From the NCBI GenBank assembly GCA_007133365.1, contig SLMV01000120.1, positions 1 to 23,026 of the forward strand: DNA of 23,026 nucleotides, read 5' to 3'. The stretch's first letter is position 1; the number at the start of each line of letters is the position of its first letter. Under the pieces are notes generated by a model. That model was given only the letters and a program-made list of their open reading frames with translations. It had not been told where the DNA came from and ran no database searches. The position numbers and the translations under genes are program-made. Shown here piece by piece: positions 1-7,744 of the stretch. Source of the stretch: Clostridia bacterium. Lineage in GTDB: Bacteria > Bacillota > Sulfobacillia > SLMV01.

Positions 1-471
1 CGGGAAGTCGCTCGGGATCTTGCCGAAGCCGGAGCGGATCTCGTGCTAGGCGGGCATCCCCACGTGGTGCAACCGATGGAATGGTTCTACACGGAGCAAA
101 ACGGCGAAGAGCGGCCGACCATGGTTACTTATTCCATGGGTAACTTCCTATCCAATCAGCACTACCCGCATAATCCGACGGAGTTAGTCGAATATGGGAA
201 GATCATCGAAATCGAGTTGAGTAAGGATATGGAAAGCGGGGACGCCTGGATTAGCGGGGTTGATTATGAGATCACCTGGGTGCATCGCGAATGGCAACAT
301 CGAATTCTCCCTTTGTCGGAGGTTTTGGCCAGTGACCCGGAGGCGTTTAATCTGACGGCAGAGCAGCATGCGCGATTAGAAGCGGGGTATCATCGGAATT
401 TAGAAATAATCGAGAAATATGGCTTTATCGAGGATGCCCCGGAAGGGGTGTTCGACGGTCCCCAACGATAG
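1..471 (+). CDS. CapA-family (poly-gamma-glutamate/capsule type) metallophosphatase, C-terminal part
   Basis: The reading frame is open from the first base, so the gene starts left of the window; 156 residues are visible. About 17 residues in is GGHPHVVQ, the conserved metal-binding His motif of CapA/PgsA-like calcineurin-fold phosphatases, and further on SMGNFLSNQ, another segment typical of this family. CapA proteins are usually about 350-400 residues, so roughly the last 40% is present. Family members are linked to poly-gamma-glutamate or capsule synthesis, but many stand alone with unknown substrates. No capsule gene is visible here, so the pathway is not assigned. Rubrerythrin follows after 82 bases with its own ribosome binding site, and I see no convincing terminator between them. 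Confidence 0.85.
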   Translation, partial: REVARDLAEAGADLVLGGHPHVVQPMEWFYTEQNGEERPTMVTYSMGNFLSNQHYPHNPTELVEYGKIIEIELSKDMESGDAWISGVDYEITWVHREWQHRILPLSEVLASDPEAFNLTAEQHARLEAGYHRNLEIIEKYGFIEDAPEGVFDGPQR

Positions 472-553
472 GAACCTTTTGTCGTATAACTCAAAGCCCA
501 AATCAAGCCGTGGGTTCAGAGAATGTTGGAAATGATGGAAAGGATGAGGAGTT

Positions 554-1138
554 GTGACCTCATTGAAGGGAACCAAGACAGCAGAGAATCTATTGAAAGC
601 CTTTGCGGGAGAATCCCAGGCGAGGAATCGTTACACCTATTATGCATCCGTTGCGAAGAAAGAAGGGTATCTTCAGATTCAGGATATCTTTTTGGAGACG
701 GCAAAAAACGAACGGGAGCATGCCAAACGGTTCTTTAAGTTTTTAAATGAAAGCCTTGAGGGCGAAGCGGTCGAGATCGAAGCCGCTTTCCCCGTTGGGA
801 TGGCGAATACGGCCACCAACCTCCGCTATGCGGCCGAAGGCGAAAAAGAGGAATGGTCGGACCTTTATCCCACTTTTGCGGATGTCGCCGATTCGGAAGG
901 GTTCCCGAAGGTTGCCAGTGTGTTCCGCGAGATTGCCAAGGTGGAGAAGCGCCACGAAATTCGCTATCTTAAACTCTTGGAGAATATCAACCAAGGTCAG
1001 GTGTTCGAGCGGGATACCGAGGTCGAGTGGAAGTGCAACAATTGCGGCTACATCGTCCAAGCAAAGGAAGCCCCTCGCGTTTGCCCGTCCTGTGATCATC
1101 CACAGGATCATTTCGAACTGTTTGTCGAGGCTTACTAA
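554..1138 (+). CDS. rbr: Rubrerythrin
   Basis: A 194-residue cytoplasmic non-haem diiron peroxidase that removes hydrogen peroxide in anaerobes using electrons from rubredoxin-like donors. The N-terminal ferritin-like four-helix domain (about residues 1-145) begins with the classic SLKGTKTAENLL segment. It carries the expected diiron ligands: E20 in GESQARNRY, E53/H56 in NEREH, the Glu group near 97-100, and E131/H134 in VEKRH. The C-terminal rubredoxin-like domain has two CxxC knuckles, C161/C164 and C177/C180. Length and order match typical rubrerythrins. The start is GTG at 554, chosen because the family N-terminus begins there; the purine-rich AAAGGA at 538-543 lies at a usable distance. 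It implies an anaerobic or microaerophilic host. Confidence 0.95.
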   Translation: MTSLKGTKTAENLLKAFAGESQARNRYTYYASVAKKEGYLQIQDIFLETAKNEREHAKRFFKFLNESLEGEAVEIEAAFPVGMANTATNLRYAAEGEKEEWSDLYPTFADVADSEGFPKVASVFREIAKVEKRHEIRYLKLLENINQGQVFERDTEVEWKCNNCGYIVQAKEAPRVCPSCDHPQDHFELFVEAY

Positions 1139-1164
1139 GCACCTATTGGTAATGGGGAAGACAC

Positions 1165-1210
1165 ACGGGAGCGACTCCGTCCGAACCTCCGGGGGATTGA
1201 TCGCTCCCGT
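1165..1210 (+). terminator. Possible terminator after rubrerythrin
   Basis: A perfect 10-bp inverted repeat (ACGGGAGCGA at 1165-1174, TCGCTCCCGT at 1201-1210) encloses a 26-base loop and is followed by the moderately T-rich TCTGGTTTTG. It lies 27 bases after the rubrerythrin stop codon. The long loop and interrupted T-run make it a weaker than usual intrinsic terminator. Confidence 0.5.
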
Positions 1211-1627
1211 TCTGGTTTTGTCAGCCCTTGCCGATGATTATTCCATTTGAAACGTGATTGTTCCTCGGGTGGCGTTTTAAGTGTTGCCTTCGGTTCCTTG
1301 CCGATAACCGCGGCGCAATCATTTTTTCGAGCGTCACCTTGAAAAGTCATCAAACGGATCCGGTAACCGCGTGTTCCCGCGTCCATCGGTGATGTTTAGC
1401 CCTAGTTTTGTATCGTTTAGCGGAAAATCCGTCCGTATCTGTACTTTCTCGGTATACTAAAATGTGTGATCGATCAAACACAAACGTTGGCATTGATTAT
1501 GATTTCGTTGCCAGAAGGTTTAGGGATGGGTATCTGGTAACCTAAAGAACCGGTAGGAGCGGTTGCTTTATGACGCTTCCGGGTTCGAGTGGGTCTGAGA
1601 TCATTTTATGTTATGACCTTAAATTTC

Positions 1628-1699
1628 GGGGAGACTTTGATACGATCATGTGTTTTACACTTCTGGCCGAGGCACGAACACATTCGTCAAAGTCTCCCC
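1628..1699. terminator. Long hairpin (13-bp perfect stem), probable bidirectional terminator or RNA element
   Basis: GGGGAGACTTTGA at 1628-1640 pairs perfectly with TCAAAGTCTCCCC at 1687-1699. The 46-base interior can pair further (ATGTGTT near 1648-1654 with AACACAT near 1678-1684), giving a long imperfect hairpin. On the plus strand it is followed by AATTTTTATG. On the minus strand it sits 30 bases beyond the response-regulator stop codon and is followed by GAAATTTAAGG. It could end the kinase-regulator operon, or a short plus-strand transcript. Confidence 0.6.
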
Positions 1700-1729
1700 A
1701 ATTTTTATGTTCCAAACCAATGCCTTCGA

Positions 1730-2479
1730 TTAAAAGGACAGCAAGTCCTTTAAATATCTTGCCTTATTTCGCGCCAATGGTATTTCCGCTTCCGTATCAA
1801 AAAATTTGATAGTGTACGAGTGGTCAACGTTAAGCGTCAACGACTTGATGCTTTTGAGATTAACCATAAAACTCTTATGGCACCGATAGAAGGGGTAAAC
1901 TCGGAGCCGTTCTTCCCATTCGGCCAAAGTGCCTCGCTGGCACCAGCGTTTTTGGGCCGTCACCAGGGAAACCATCCCGTCTTGAACTTCGAGATATAAA
2001 AGATCTGAAGGGTCAATGAGAATGACCTCGTCGTCGATCCGCAGTGAGATCCTACGAACGGATTTGATGTGACCGTCTTCGATGCGGGCTCGGAAGGTTT
2101 CCTGTTCCCGATGCTTCTCTAAGGCGATTTCGATGTTGCTGTGCAGCTGGCGGACGTTAAATGGTTTAATGATGTAGCCATAGGCACCGGCTAATTTGGC
2201 TCGATCGATGATCTCGGAATGGCTGTACGCGGTGACAAACAAGACGGGTTTTTGATAATCGCGAAGGACGACTTGGGCTGCATCAATGCCATCGGGGCCA
2301 CCGGCAAGAATAATGTCCATCAACACCAAATCGATAGGGGTGGTCCTAAGATACTCAAAAGCCTCATCGGCGTCGGCTGCAACACCGGCGATTTGATAAC
2401 CAAGTTCCTCAAGACGCCGCTGGATTTCGAGGGCGACGATTTGCTCATCTTCGACGATAAGGATTCGAGCATTGGACAT
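1730..2479 (-). CDS. LytTR-family response regulator
   Basis: A 249-residue two-component response regulator. Residues 1-120 form a receiver domain with acidic pocket E10/D11, phospho-acceptor D55 (in LVLMDI), T83 and K105 (in IIKPF). Residues about 140-248 form a LytTR DNA-binding domain with the typical FYRCHKSFMVNLKSI segment. LytTR regulators bind paired direct repeats upstream of target promoters; I found no obvious target repeat here. The start is ATG at 2479, preceded by GGGGAGG at 6 bases. An in-frame GTG 15 bases upstream lies inside that ribosome site and is rejected. The gene begins 1 base after the kinase stop codon, so the two are almost certainly co-transcribed and the kinase is its likely partner. 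Confidence 0.93.
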   Translation of the reverse strand: MSNARILIVEDEQIVALEIQRRLEELGYQIAGVAADADEAFEYLRTTPIDLVLMDIILAGGPDGIDAAQVVLRDYQKPVLFVTAYSHSEIIDRAKLAGAYGYIIKPFNVRQLHSNIEIALEKHREQETFRARIEDGHIKSVRRISLRIDDEVILIDPSDLLYLEVQDGMVSLVTAQKRWCQRGTLAEWEERLRVYPFYRCHKSFMVNLKSIKSLTLNVDHSYTIKFFDTEAEIPLARNKARYLKDLLSF

Positions 2480-2480
2480 A

Positions 2481-4964
2481 TTAAGCCTCCCCACGCGATG
2501 CTAATTGGAGGGGAAATTGGATATTGTAGGTCGTGCCCGGCCCCGGCTCGAGTGTCAAAGTCCCCTTCAGTTGTTTGACCAAGCTGGTGACAAGTTGGAG
2601 CCCAAGCGTATTACGCTGCGATAAATCGAATCCCGAGGGTAGGCCAAGCCCGTTATCCGAAAGGAGAAGCTGGACGATGCCCGCTTCATCCTGAGTGATT
2701 TGAAGTTCGATGCGGCCTTGTTTTCGCCCTTTAAATGCGTGTTCCAAGGCATTCGTAATCAATTCGTTAATCATTAACCCGAAGGGGACGGCAGTGTCAA
2801 TAGTCATCGGAATGGGTTCAATCTTGAGGTCGAGTTGGATGGACACGTCCTTCGGCTTGTAATAAGCGGCCAGTTGTTCGATGGTATTTCGGAGGTAGGC
2901 GCTTACGTCCACATTGGTTAACTCCTCGGATTGATAGATTTGCTCATGAAGAGCCGCCAGAGCGCGGACCCGGTTTTCACTGTCTTTTAATGATTTTCTC
3001 GCCTCGAAATGTTGGGTATACTGGGCTTGAAGATAGATGAGACTTGAAATCACCTGGAGATTGTTTTTCACTCGATGATGGATCTCTTTTAGCAGCACTT
3101 CTTTTTCCTTCAGACTGGTTGCGAGGCGTTCTTCGTTCATCTTGCTTTCCGTGATGTCGCGCCCGACGCCCTGGATTTCAATGATGTCGCCCCTTTCATC
3201 ACGAATGGCATAATCTTCCCAGGCGATCCAGCGCCAGCCGTCGACGGTCAAAGCACGTTGCTCGACGCGGACCCGATGCGGGGGAACGCGCAAGTTTTCC
3301 ATTGCCTTTAGTGTGGTGGCCAGATCCGCCTCGTGGATGAAAGGCGTAAAGGAATGCCCGAGGAGTTCTTCTTGGGTCTTCCCAAATGTTCGGCAATACG
3401 CATCGTTGACGAATGTTAGCAGGTTGTCGGGGGTTACACGGACAATGAGATCATGCTGGGACTCAATTAGTGCGCGGTAGCGTTTTTCGCTTGACTGGAG
3501 CTGTTGTTCTGCGCGATATTGTTCCGTGATATCAAGGCCGGAGCAGATGACATATTTCAAATGCGCTATGCAGTCGAAGACCGGGGTCTTGGTGATGGCG
3601 AGAAGCCGAGGTTCACCGGCACCGTTGACGATCCACTCTTTGTAGTGCTGGCGTTGCTTGGTTTCAAATACTTGGTGGTTTCCGACGACACATTGATCGG
3701 CTTCTTCGCTTTTCAGGATTTGGTAAAGACTTTGGTTTTCCAAGGTTTCTTTCGTGACACCGAAGAAGTCTGCATGGGCCTGGTTGACACGTCCGTAGGT
3801 CTCGGCATCCTTCAAATACCAAACCTGGACATCGATATTGTCCAAGATCAAAACATGTTCATCTAATAATTGTCGAGCCTGCTGTTCAGCTTGCCTATTC
3901 GGCGTCATGTCGCGGGCGGCAGCATAGAAAACACCGTCTCGGTAACAACAGCGCCATTCATAGTGACGGTCGTTGTTGGATCGACGTTCTATACGGGTGG
4001 AAAAAGTGACGATTCCTCCTGTGTCCTTGGCGGCTTGGAGGGAGTGTTTGGTGAGCGGACGGTCTTCGGAGACCACCAAATCGACCAGCGACGTATTGGG
4101 CGCGTCGGGGGTGTTCTTGAAGGCCCTGGTTCCACCGGTTTTGGCGGTCAGGATTGTGCCATTGGCATCGAGAACACAGAAATAGTCAAGATTGAGTGAT
4201 TGAAAGATCTCAAGTTGTCGTTGCATTTGTCGTTCTTCGGTGATCTCTTTGAAGATGATCATATGGACCGTCGTTTCATGTTCCATCGTCTCCGGAAGGA
4301 TCTCTACATGATAGACATGCTCGGGGGTGGACGGGTGATCCTCATATTCAAAAGAGAAAGAATCGGCACCATTATTGATCTTTTTCAGCGACAGATCGAT
4401 TTCTCGGACCAAATCCGAGGACGAAAAGGCCGTGCTTAGCGTTTGCCCCCCGGGTCGATCGGTGGTGAAGAGGCCGGGGTGGGACGGATTGATGAAGGCT
4501 CGTCGAATGACTTGATCGGAATCCACTAACAGCACAGTGCCCTTTAAAACGGATAGGTAATGTTTTTGGCGTCGAATTTGTTCGATTTCCTCGGAGATGT
4601 CCGAGAAAATTGTTGCAAAGCAATTGGGTTTAGGACAATGGACCTGTACCTTATACCACCGGTCTAGAGGTTTTGAATACTGGACGAATTCCGTTTTCTC
4701 GTTTCTTTTTACAATGTCACCATAGTATTGGATCCAGTCGAAGGAATCCGATCGAATGGTGGGGAGGATCGTCGTCACCCATTGCCCCTCAATAGCACGA
4801 GCCGAAAGCCCGGTCATCGTCTCAAAGGCTCGATTGACTTCCAAAAAACGGTAGTCGCTGGGGTGCCCGTCCGCATCATATTTCATTTCATGATACGCAT
4901 AAGCGATCGGGAGCTCGTTAATGATGTCCCGGTATTGATCTGTCTCCAACAAAATCACCGCCAA
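2481..4964 (-). CDS. Soluble multi-PAS sensor histidine kinase (HisKA_2 type)
   Basis: An 827-residue kinase with no transmembrane segment, so it senses a cytoplasmic or diffusible signal. About five PAS-like modules are visible (roughly residues 10-125, 135-240, 245-365, 370-490, 495-615), the last ending in VGRDITESK. The HisKA_2 dimerisation/phosphotransfer region has phospho-acceptor H630 in EIHHRVKNNLQ. The HATPase_c domain has an N-box in NELITNALEHA (near 733) and a G1 box in DNGLGLP (near 770). No haem or flavin motif can be called by eye. The start is uncertain: TTG at 4964 has no Shine-Dalgarno site, and GTG at 4958 is an alternative. A TATAAT hexamer ends 8 bases upstream of the TTG, which would give an almost leaderless message. 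The partner response regulator follows directly. Confidence 0.9.
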   Translation of the reverse strand: MAVILLETDQYRDIINELPIAYAYHEMKYDADGHPSDYRFLEVNRAFETMTGLSARAIEGQWVTTILPTIRSDSFDWIQYYGDIVKRNEKTEFVQYSKPLDRWYKVQVHCPKPNCFATIFSDISEEIEQIRRQKHYLSVLKGTVLLVDSDQVIRRAFINPSHPGLFTTDRPGGQTLSTAFSSSDLVREIDLSLKKINNGADSFSFEYEDHPSTPEHVYHVEILPETMEHETTVHMIIFKEITEERQMQRQLEIFQSLNLDYFCVLDANGTILTAKTGGTRAFKNTPDAPNTSLVDLVVSEDRPLTKHSLQAAKDTGGIVTFSTRIERRSNNDRHYEWRCCYRDGVFYAAARDMTPNRQAEQQARQLLDEHVLILDNIDVQVWYLKDAETYGRVNQAHADFFGVTKETLENQSLYQILKSEEADQCVVGNHQVFETKQRQHYKEWIVNGAGEPRLLAITKTPVFDCIAHLKYVICSGLDITEQYRAEQQLQSSEKRYRALIESQHDLIVRVTPDNLLTFVNDAYCRTFGKTQEELLGHSFTPFIHEADLATTLKAMENLRVPPHRVRVEQRALTVDGWRWIAWEDYAIRDERGDIIEIQGVGRDITESKMNEERLATSLKEKEVLLKEIHHRVKNNLQVISSLIYLQAQYTQHFEARKSLKDSENRVRALAALHEQIYQSEELTNVDVSAYLRNTIEQLAAYYKPKDVSIQLDLKIEPIPMTIDTAVPFGLMINELITNALEHAFKGRKQGRIELQITQDEAGIVQLLLSDNGLGLPSGFDLSQRNTLGLQLVTSLVKQLKGTLTLEPGPGTTYNIQFPLQLASRGEA

Positions 4965-4972
4965 TGGTTTTC

Positions 4973-5001
4973 ATTATAACGGCATGTAAGTCCCGGGAAA
5001 A
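4973..5001 (-). promoter_or_regulatory. Possible promoter of the kinase-regulator operon
   Basis: A perfect TATAAT (minus strand, 4978-4973) lies just upstream of the kinase. The -35 position, 17 bases further upstream, reads TTTTCC (3 of 6 to consensus). Transcription from here would start only a few bases before the TTG codon. The perfect -10 supports it; the poor -35 weakens it. Confidence 0.35.
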
Positions 5002-5026
5002 AGCACGCCTGAAAGTGAAGGGCGCC
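4997..5026 (-). terminator. Possible weak terminator after the dehydrogenase gene
   Basis: On the minus strand GCGCC (5025-5021) pairs with GGCGT (5009-5005, one G-U pair) across an 11-base loop, followed after GC by five T residues (5002-4998). It lies directly after the dehydrogenase stop codon at 5030-5032. The stem is short, so some readthrough into the kinase is plausible. Confidence 0.35.
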
Positions 5027-5029
5027 TCG

Positions 5030-6214
5030 TCAAACTTCCCGGATCTTTACATTGATACCGCGTGCGGAGTAGGCTGTTATCATTTCATCGAATAACCGGG
5101 GTTCGGCACCGAGGTGTTCGGGCGTGACCATGCCGGTTTGATGAATGATTCCGTTATGAACCATGGGTGCAAGCAGCGCACCGGTGAATCCCGTGGTTCG
5201 CCCCATACTGAGGACGCCGGATGTTAGATCCTTATAATCCACGACCTCAAAAATGTGCGTTTTCTCTTCTTTGTTCTTTTGTCCTTCGACGACGACGCGC
5301 AGGACCGTCATGTCGCGTTCATCATCTCCCAATGTCAGTTTCGGGCCCAAAAGGGCGGTCAAAAATTGCCGGGGTGGGAGGAAGATGCCGTTGATTTCGA
5401 TGGGCTCGGTGTCCAAAAGGCCACAGTCCTTGAGGGTTAGCACCTTATCATAGTGCCCTTCATGGCGCAGCGATTTCTCGAATGCGTCCTGAATGCCGGA
5501 AAATAACGGGTCATGAAACATTTGGAGCAAGGTGCCCAAACCATCAGTTAACGCTGCCTCCAGAGATCCCACGGCGGTGAAGTCGAGGGTTTCACGCTCA
5601 GTGACAGCCTCGGTTTCCACGATGCCGCCATTTCGAATCACACGACAGGTCTCGAAAAACTGAGTCCAGACGCCCTCAAGACTCCAGACCGCTTTATAGC
5701 CTAAGGGCGGTTCAGGTTTCTCCGGCAATCCCCCAACATAAATGCGGATGCGATGGGTCTCGTCTAACTGGTAAGCACCGCGGGCCGCAAGGAGATTGGT
5801 CAAACCCGGAGCCAGGCCACAGCTGGGAATCACCGTGATACCGGCCGCTTCCGCTCGCTGACAATAATGGGACCAAGCATCATCAAATGTTCGGTTTTGA
5901 TAGAGTCCGTAATCGATGAAGTGGACCTTGGCGTCGAGGGCCGCTTCCAGAGGAGGAATGGCAATGGGCCAGGGCACCGAACTAATGATGATGTCACAAC
6001 CTTCACTTTTGATACAGTCAACGATGGCATCCACGTCGGAAGCATCAAGCGAAATCGCTGATGCCCGATCGCTATCGAGCCAGTTGAGGGTTTCGGTTAA
6101 CGCATCGGCATCCGGCTCGGCGAGAACGACCTGGGCCGAGGGTTCGCGCGTGATTAGGTCATAGGCAGTGGCCGAACCTTGAATACCGGCAGCGCCTAGA
6201 ATGAGGACTTTCAT
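5030..6214 (-). CDS. Saccharopine dehydrogenase family protein, lysine 6-dehydrogenase-like
   Basis: A 394-residue NAD(P)-dependent oxidoreductase. The N-terminal Rossmann fold begins at once with VLILGAAGIQG (G7-x2-G10-x2-G13). The central and C-terminal part contains GLAPGLTNLLAARG, VGGLPEKPEPPLGYK and WSLEGVW, segments that I associate with L-lysine 6-dehydrogenases and related saccharopine dehydrogenase-like enzymes. The length also fits; bacterial lysine 6-dehydrogenase is about 385 residues and oxidatively deaminates the epsilon-amino group of lysine. Substrate is inferred from similarity only; saccharopine or carboxynorspermidine-type activity is not excluded. The start is ATG at 6214 with GGAAAGGGTG 6 bases upstream; an in-frame ATG 36 bases earlier lies next to the -10 box and is rejected. 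No lysine-pathway gene is adjacent. Confidence 0.88.
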   Translation of the reverse strand: MKVLILGAAGIQGSATAYDLITREPSAQVVLAEPDADALTETLNWLDSDRASAISLDASDVDAIVDCIKSEGCDIIISSVPWPIAIPPLEAALDAKVHFIDYGLYQNRTFDDAWSHYCQRAEAAGITVIPSCGLAPGLTNLLAARGAYQLDETHRIRIYVGGLPEKPEPPLGYKAVWSLEGVWTQFFETCRVIRNGGIVETEAVTERETLDFTAVGSLEAALTDGLGTLLQMFHDPLFSGIQDAFEKSLRHEGHYDKVLTLKDCGLLDTEPIEINGIFLPPRQFLTALLGPKLTLGDDERDMTVLRVVVEGQKNKEEKTHIFEVVDYKDLTSGVLSMGRTTGFTGALLAPMVHNGIIHQTGMVTPEHLGAEPRLFDEMITAYSARGINVKIREV

Positions 6215-6248
6215 GAAGACACCCTTTCCGGAGAATGCATTTGTCCTC

Positions 6249-6276
6249 ATTATATGACCGCAGGTAGCGTCGTCAC
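6249..6276 (-). promoter_or_regulatory. Promoter of the saccharopine dehydrogenase-family gene
   Basis: Minus strand GTGACG (6276-6271, 4 of 6 to TTGACA), a 16-base spacer and a perfect TATAAT (6254-6249). This predicts a leader of about 27 bases before the chosen ATG at 6214 and also argues against the upstream in-frame ATG at 6250. Confidence 0.6.
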
Positions 6277-6629
6277 CACCCCGAGACCCCTTGAATCCGT
6301 ATCGTCGGGCAGGGATACGAAATGTTCGATCGGAATTGGAGGGACCGGAGTGAACGGTGGACTTAAGGGGTGCATGCGACCACGTTTTTCATTGGGATGG
6401 CTCCTCGTAAGGGAAGAGCATCATCGGCCCAATCCGCCTTGCCACTTTCCCCTTGAAAGAGGGGGGGCTTCGAAGACGCCCTTTGGTTGGGTGGAGATGG
6501 ATCTTCTGGGAGGCGAGATATTCCCTTTGGGAATCGATAGCCGATTTTGGGCGATGCGAGATGTCACTTTCATGGGGTCATGGCCTGGGATATGATGATG
6601 GGAAGAAGGGGAGGGCGAAATACGCGAAG
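6277..6629. other. Intergenic region before mutY with small hairpins
   Basis: The 353 bases between the divergent dehydrogenase promoter and mutY hold no gene I accept. Small hairpins are visible: CCCAATC (6429-6435) can pair with GGTTGGG (about 6484-6490) around a CCCCTT/AAGAGGGG-type stem near 6448-6465, and ATTCCC/GGGAAT forms a 6-bp palindrome near 6519-6533. A plus-strand ORF (6254-6595) crosses the region but has no recognisable features. The mutY promoter was not identified. Confidence 0.4.
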
Positions 6630-7712
6630 ATGCTCGATTCAAACCGCAATGATGAGACGACAACGTGGGTGTGCCGGTTATTGGACTGGTATGAAACGTC
6701 CAAGCGAGCGATGCCGTGGCGGGATCAACCGGATCCCTATCGGGTGTGGGTTGCGGAAGTGATGCTTCAGCAGACCCAGGTCAAAACCGTGATTCCCTAC
6801 TTTGAGCGCTTTATCGAGAGGTTTCCGTCCCCTTCCCATTTGGCCGAGGCCTGCCTCGATCAGGTTCTAAAATACTGGGAGGGCTTGGGCTATTATTCCC
6901 GCGCCCGTTATCTTTATCAGGCTGCGCATCGGATCATGACCCAACACGAGGGCGTTTTGCCTTCGGATTATGATGCCCTGTTGGCGTTGCCCGGGATTGG
7001 GCCTTACACGGCGGCGGCCGTGGCGAGCATTGCTTTTTTCGCCCCTTATCCCACCATCGATGGCAATGCCTTTCGGGTCTTTGCGCGGCTTTTTGCCTGT
7101 GAAGACGACATTGCCCGTCCCAAAAGCCGCCGTCGTTTTGAATCGTTGGCGAAAGCGTATCTCCCCACGGACCGACCGGGCGATTTCAACCAGGCGATCA
7201 TGGAACTCGGTGCGGTGATTTGCCGGCCGCAAAACCCCAAGTGCTCGATATGCCCCCTGAATTCGACCTGTTATGCGTATGCCTTGGGGAAAGAAACGGT
7301 CTTGCCGGTTAACTCCAAGAAACGGGTCGCGCCTCTTCATCATCTGAGCGCAATGGTCATTGAATCGGACGGTTCCGTGTTGCTACGGCGGCGAGATGAA
7401 GGACTTTTAAACGGTTTTTGGGCATTTCCACTTTTTGAGGTCACGGATGCGGAAGCCGTAACCTTCGCTCTACTTAACACGTATGGTGTGAAGGTGGATC
7501 GTGTCCGTTATTTAGGGCGTTATCAACATGCGTTTAGCCATCAACGCTGGGACGTTTCGGTCTTCGCCGGCCGGTGGTGCCGAGGTTTTCCCCGAGAATC
7601 CGGTGAATTTCGCTGGGTTACCAAAGAGGCATTCGAAGCGCTGCCGCTCGCTATCGCCTTAAAACCGATCGCGCGTTGGGCCGGGCTTTTGCCCAAAAAT
7701 ACGATCGGATGA
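6630..7712 (+). CDS. mutY: A/G-specific adenine glycosylase MutY
   Basis: A 360-residue DNA repair glycosylase that removes adenine mispaired with 8-oxoguanine. Visible features, numbered from the chosen start: catalytic E43 in AEVMLQQTQ; helix-hairpin-helix LPGIGPYTAAA (120-130); catalytic D144 in PTIDGNAFR; a [4Fe-4S] cluster loop C198-x6-C205-x2-C208-x5-C214; and a C-terminal NUDIX-like 8-oxoG-recognition domain (about 228-350) with LLRRRDEGLLNGFWAFP. Length is normal for MutY. The start is ATG at 6630, since conserved homology begins shortly after. The best Shine-Dalgarno candidate, GGGGAGG at 6608-6614, is about 15 bases upstream, which is long, and no better in-frame start was found. 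The zinc-ribbon gene follows after 32 bases, probably in the same operon. Confidence 0.95.
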   Translation: MLDSNRNDETTTWVCRLLDWYETSKRAMPWRDQPDPYRVWVAEVMLQQTQVKTVIPYFERFIERFPSPSHLAEACLDQVLKYWEGLGYYSRARYLYQAAHRIMTQHEGVLPSDYDALLALPGIGPYTAAAVASIAFFAPYPTIDGNAFRVFARLFACEDDIARPKSRRRFESLAKAYLPTDRPGDFNQAIMELGAVICRPQNPKCSICPLNSTCYAYALGKETVLPVNSKKRVAPLHHLSAMVIESDGSVLLRRRDEGLLNGFWAFPLFEVTDAEAVTFALLNTYGVKVDRVRYLGRYQHAFSHQRWDVSVFAGRWCRGFPRESGEFRWVTKEAFEALPLAIALKPIARWAGLLPKNTIG

Positions 7713-7744
7713 AGAATCCAATGGTCAAATAAGAGGGGGACGGC

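Larger units (their letters stand above)
1139..1729. other. Gene-free stretch with several hairpins
   Basis: The 591 bases between rubrerythrin and the convergent response regulator hold no ORF that I accept. They contain a 10-bp stem at 1165-1210, a 9-bp stem with one G-U pair (1507-1515 with 1533-1541, loop of 17) and a long imperfect hairpin at 1628-1699. A TATACT hexamer lies at 1453-1458 on the plus strand without a good -35 partner. The hairpins may be terminators or parts of a small RNA. Confidence 0.5.

Noticed and set aside
743..1111. Minus-strand ORF opposite rubrerythrin (122 aa)
   Set aside because: A shadow of a certain gene in a GC-biased frame.
1578..1592. GGGTTCGAGT resembling a tRNA T-loop
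   Set aside because: The flanks do not form a T-stem, and no acceptor, D or anticodon arms can be built around it.
1570..1809. Plus-strand ORF of 79 aa with an AGGAG-like sequence upstream
   Set aside because: It runs through the long hairpin and 80 bases antisense into the certain response-regulator gene; no family features and low-complexity Ser/Pro composition.
6254..6595. Plus-strand ORF of 113 aa, with a GTG at about 6351 after GGAGGG
   Set aside because: No recognisable domain or membrane segment. It begins inside the divergent promoter, and its end overlaps the region immediately before mutY.
6453..6629. Upstream extension of mutY by 59 codons
   Set aside because: MutY homology begins only near 6630, and the extension has unusual Trp/Arg-rich composition and no ribosome site.
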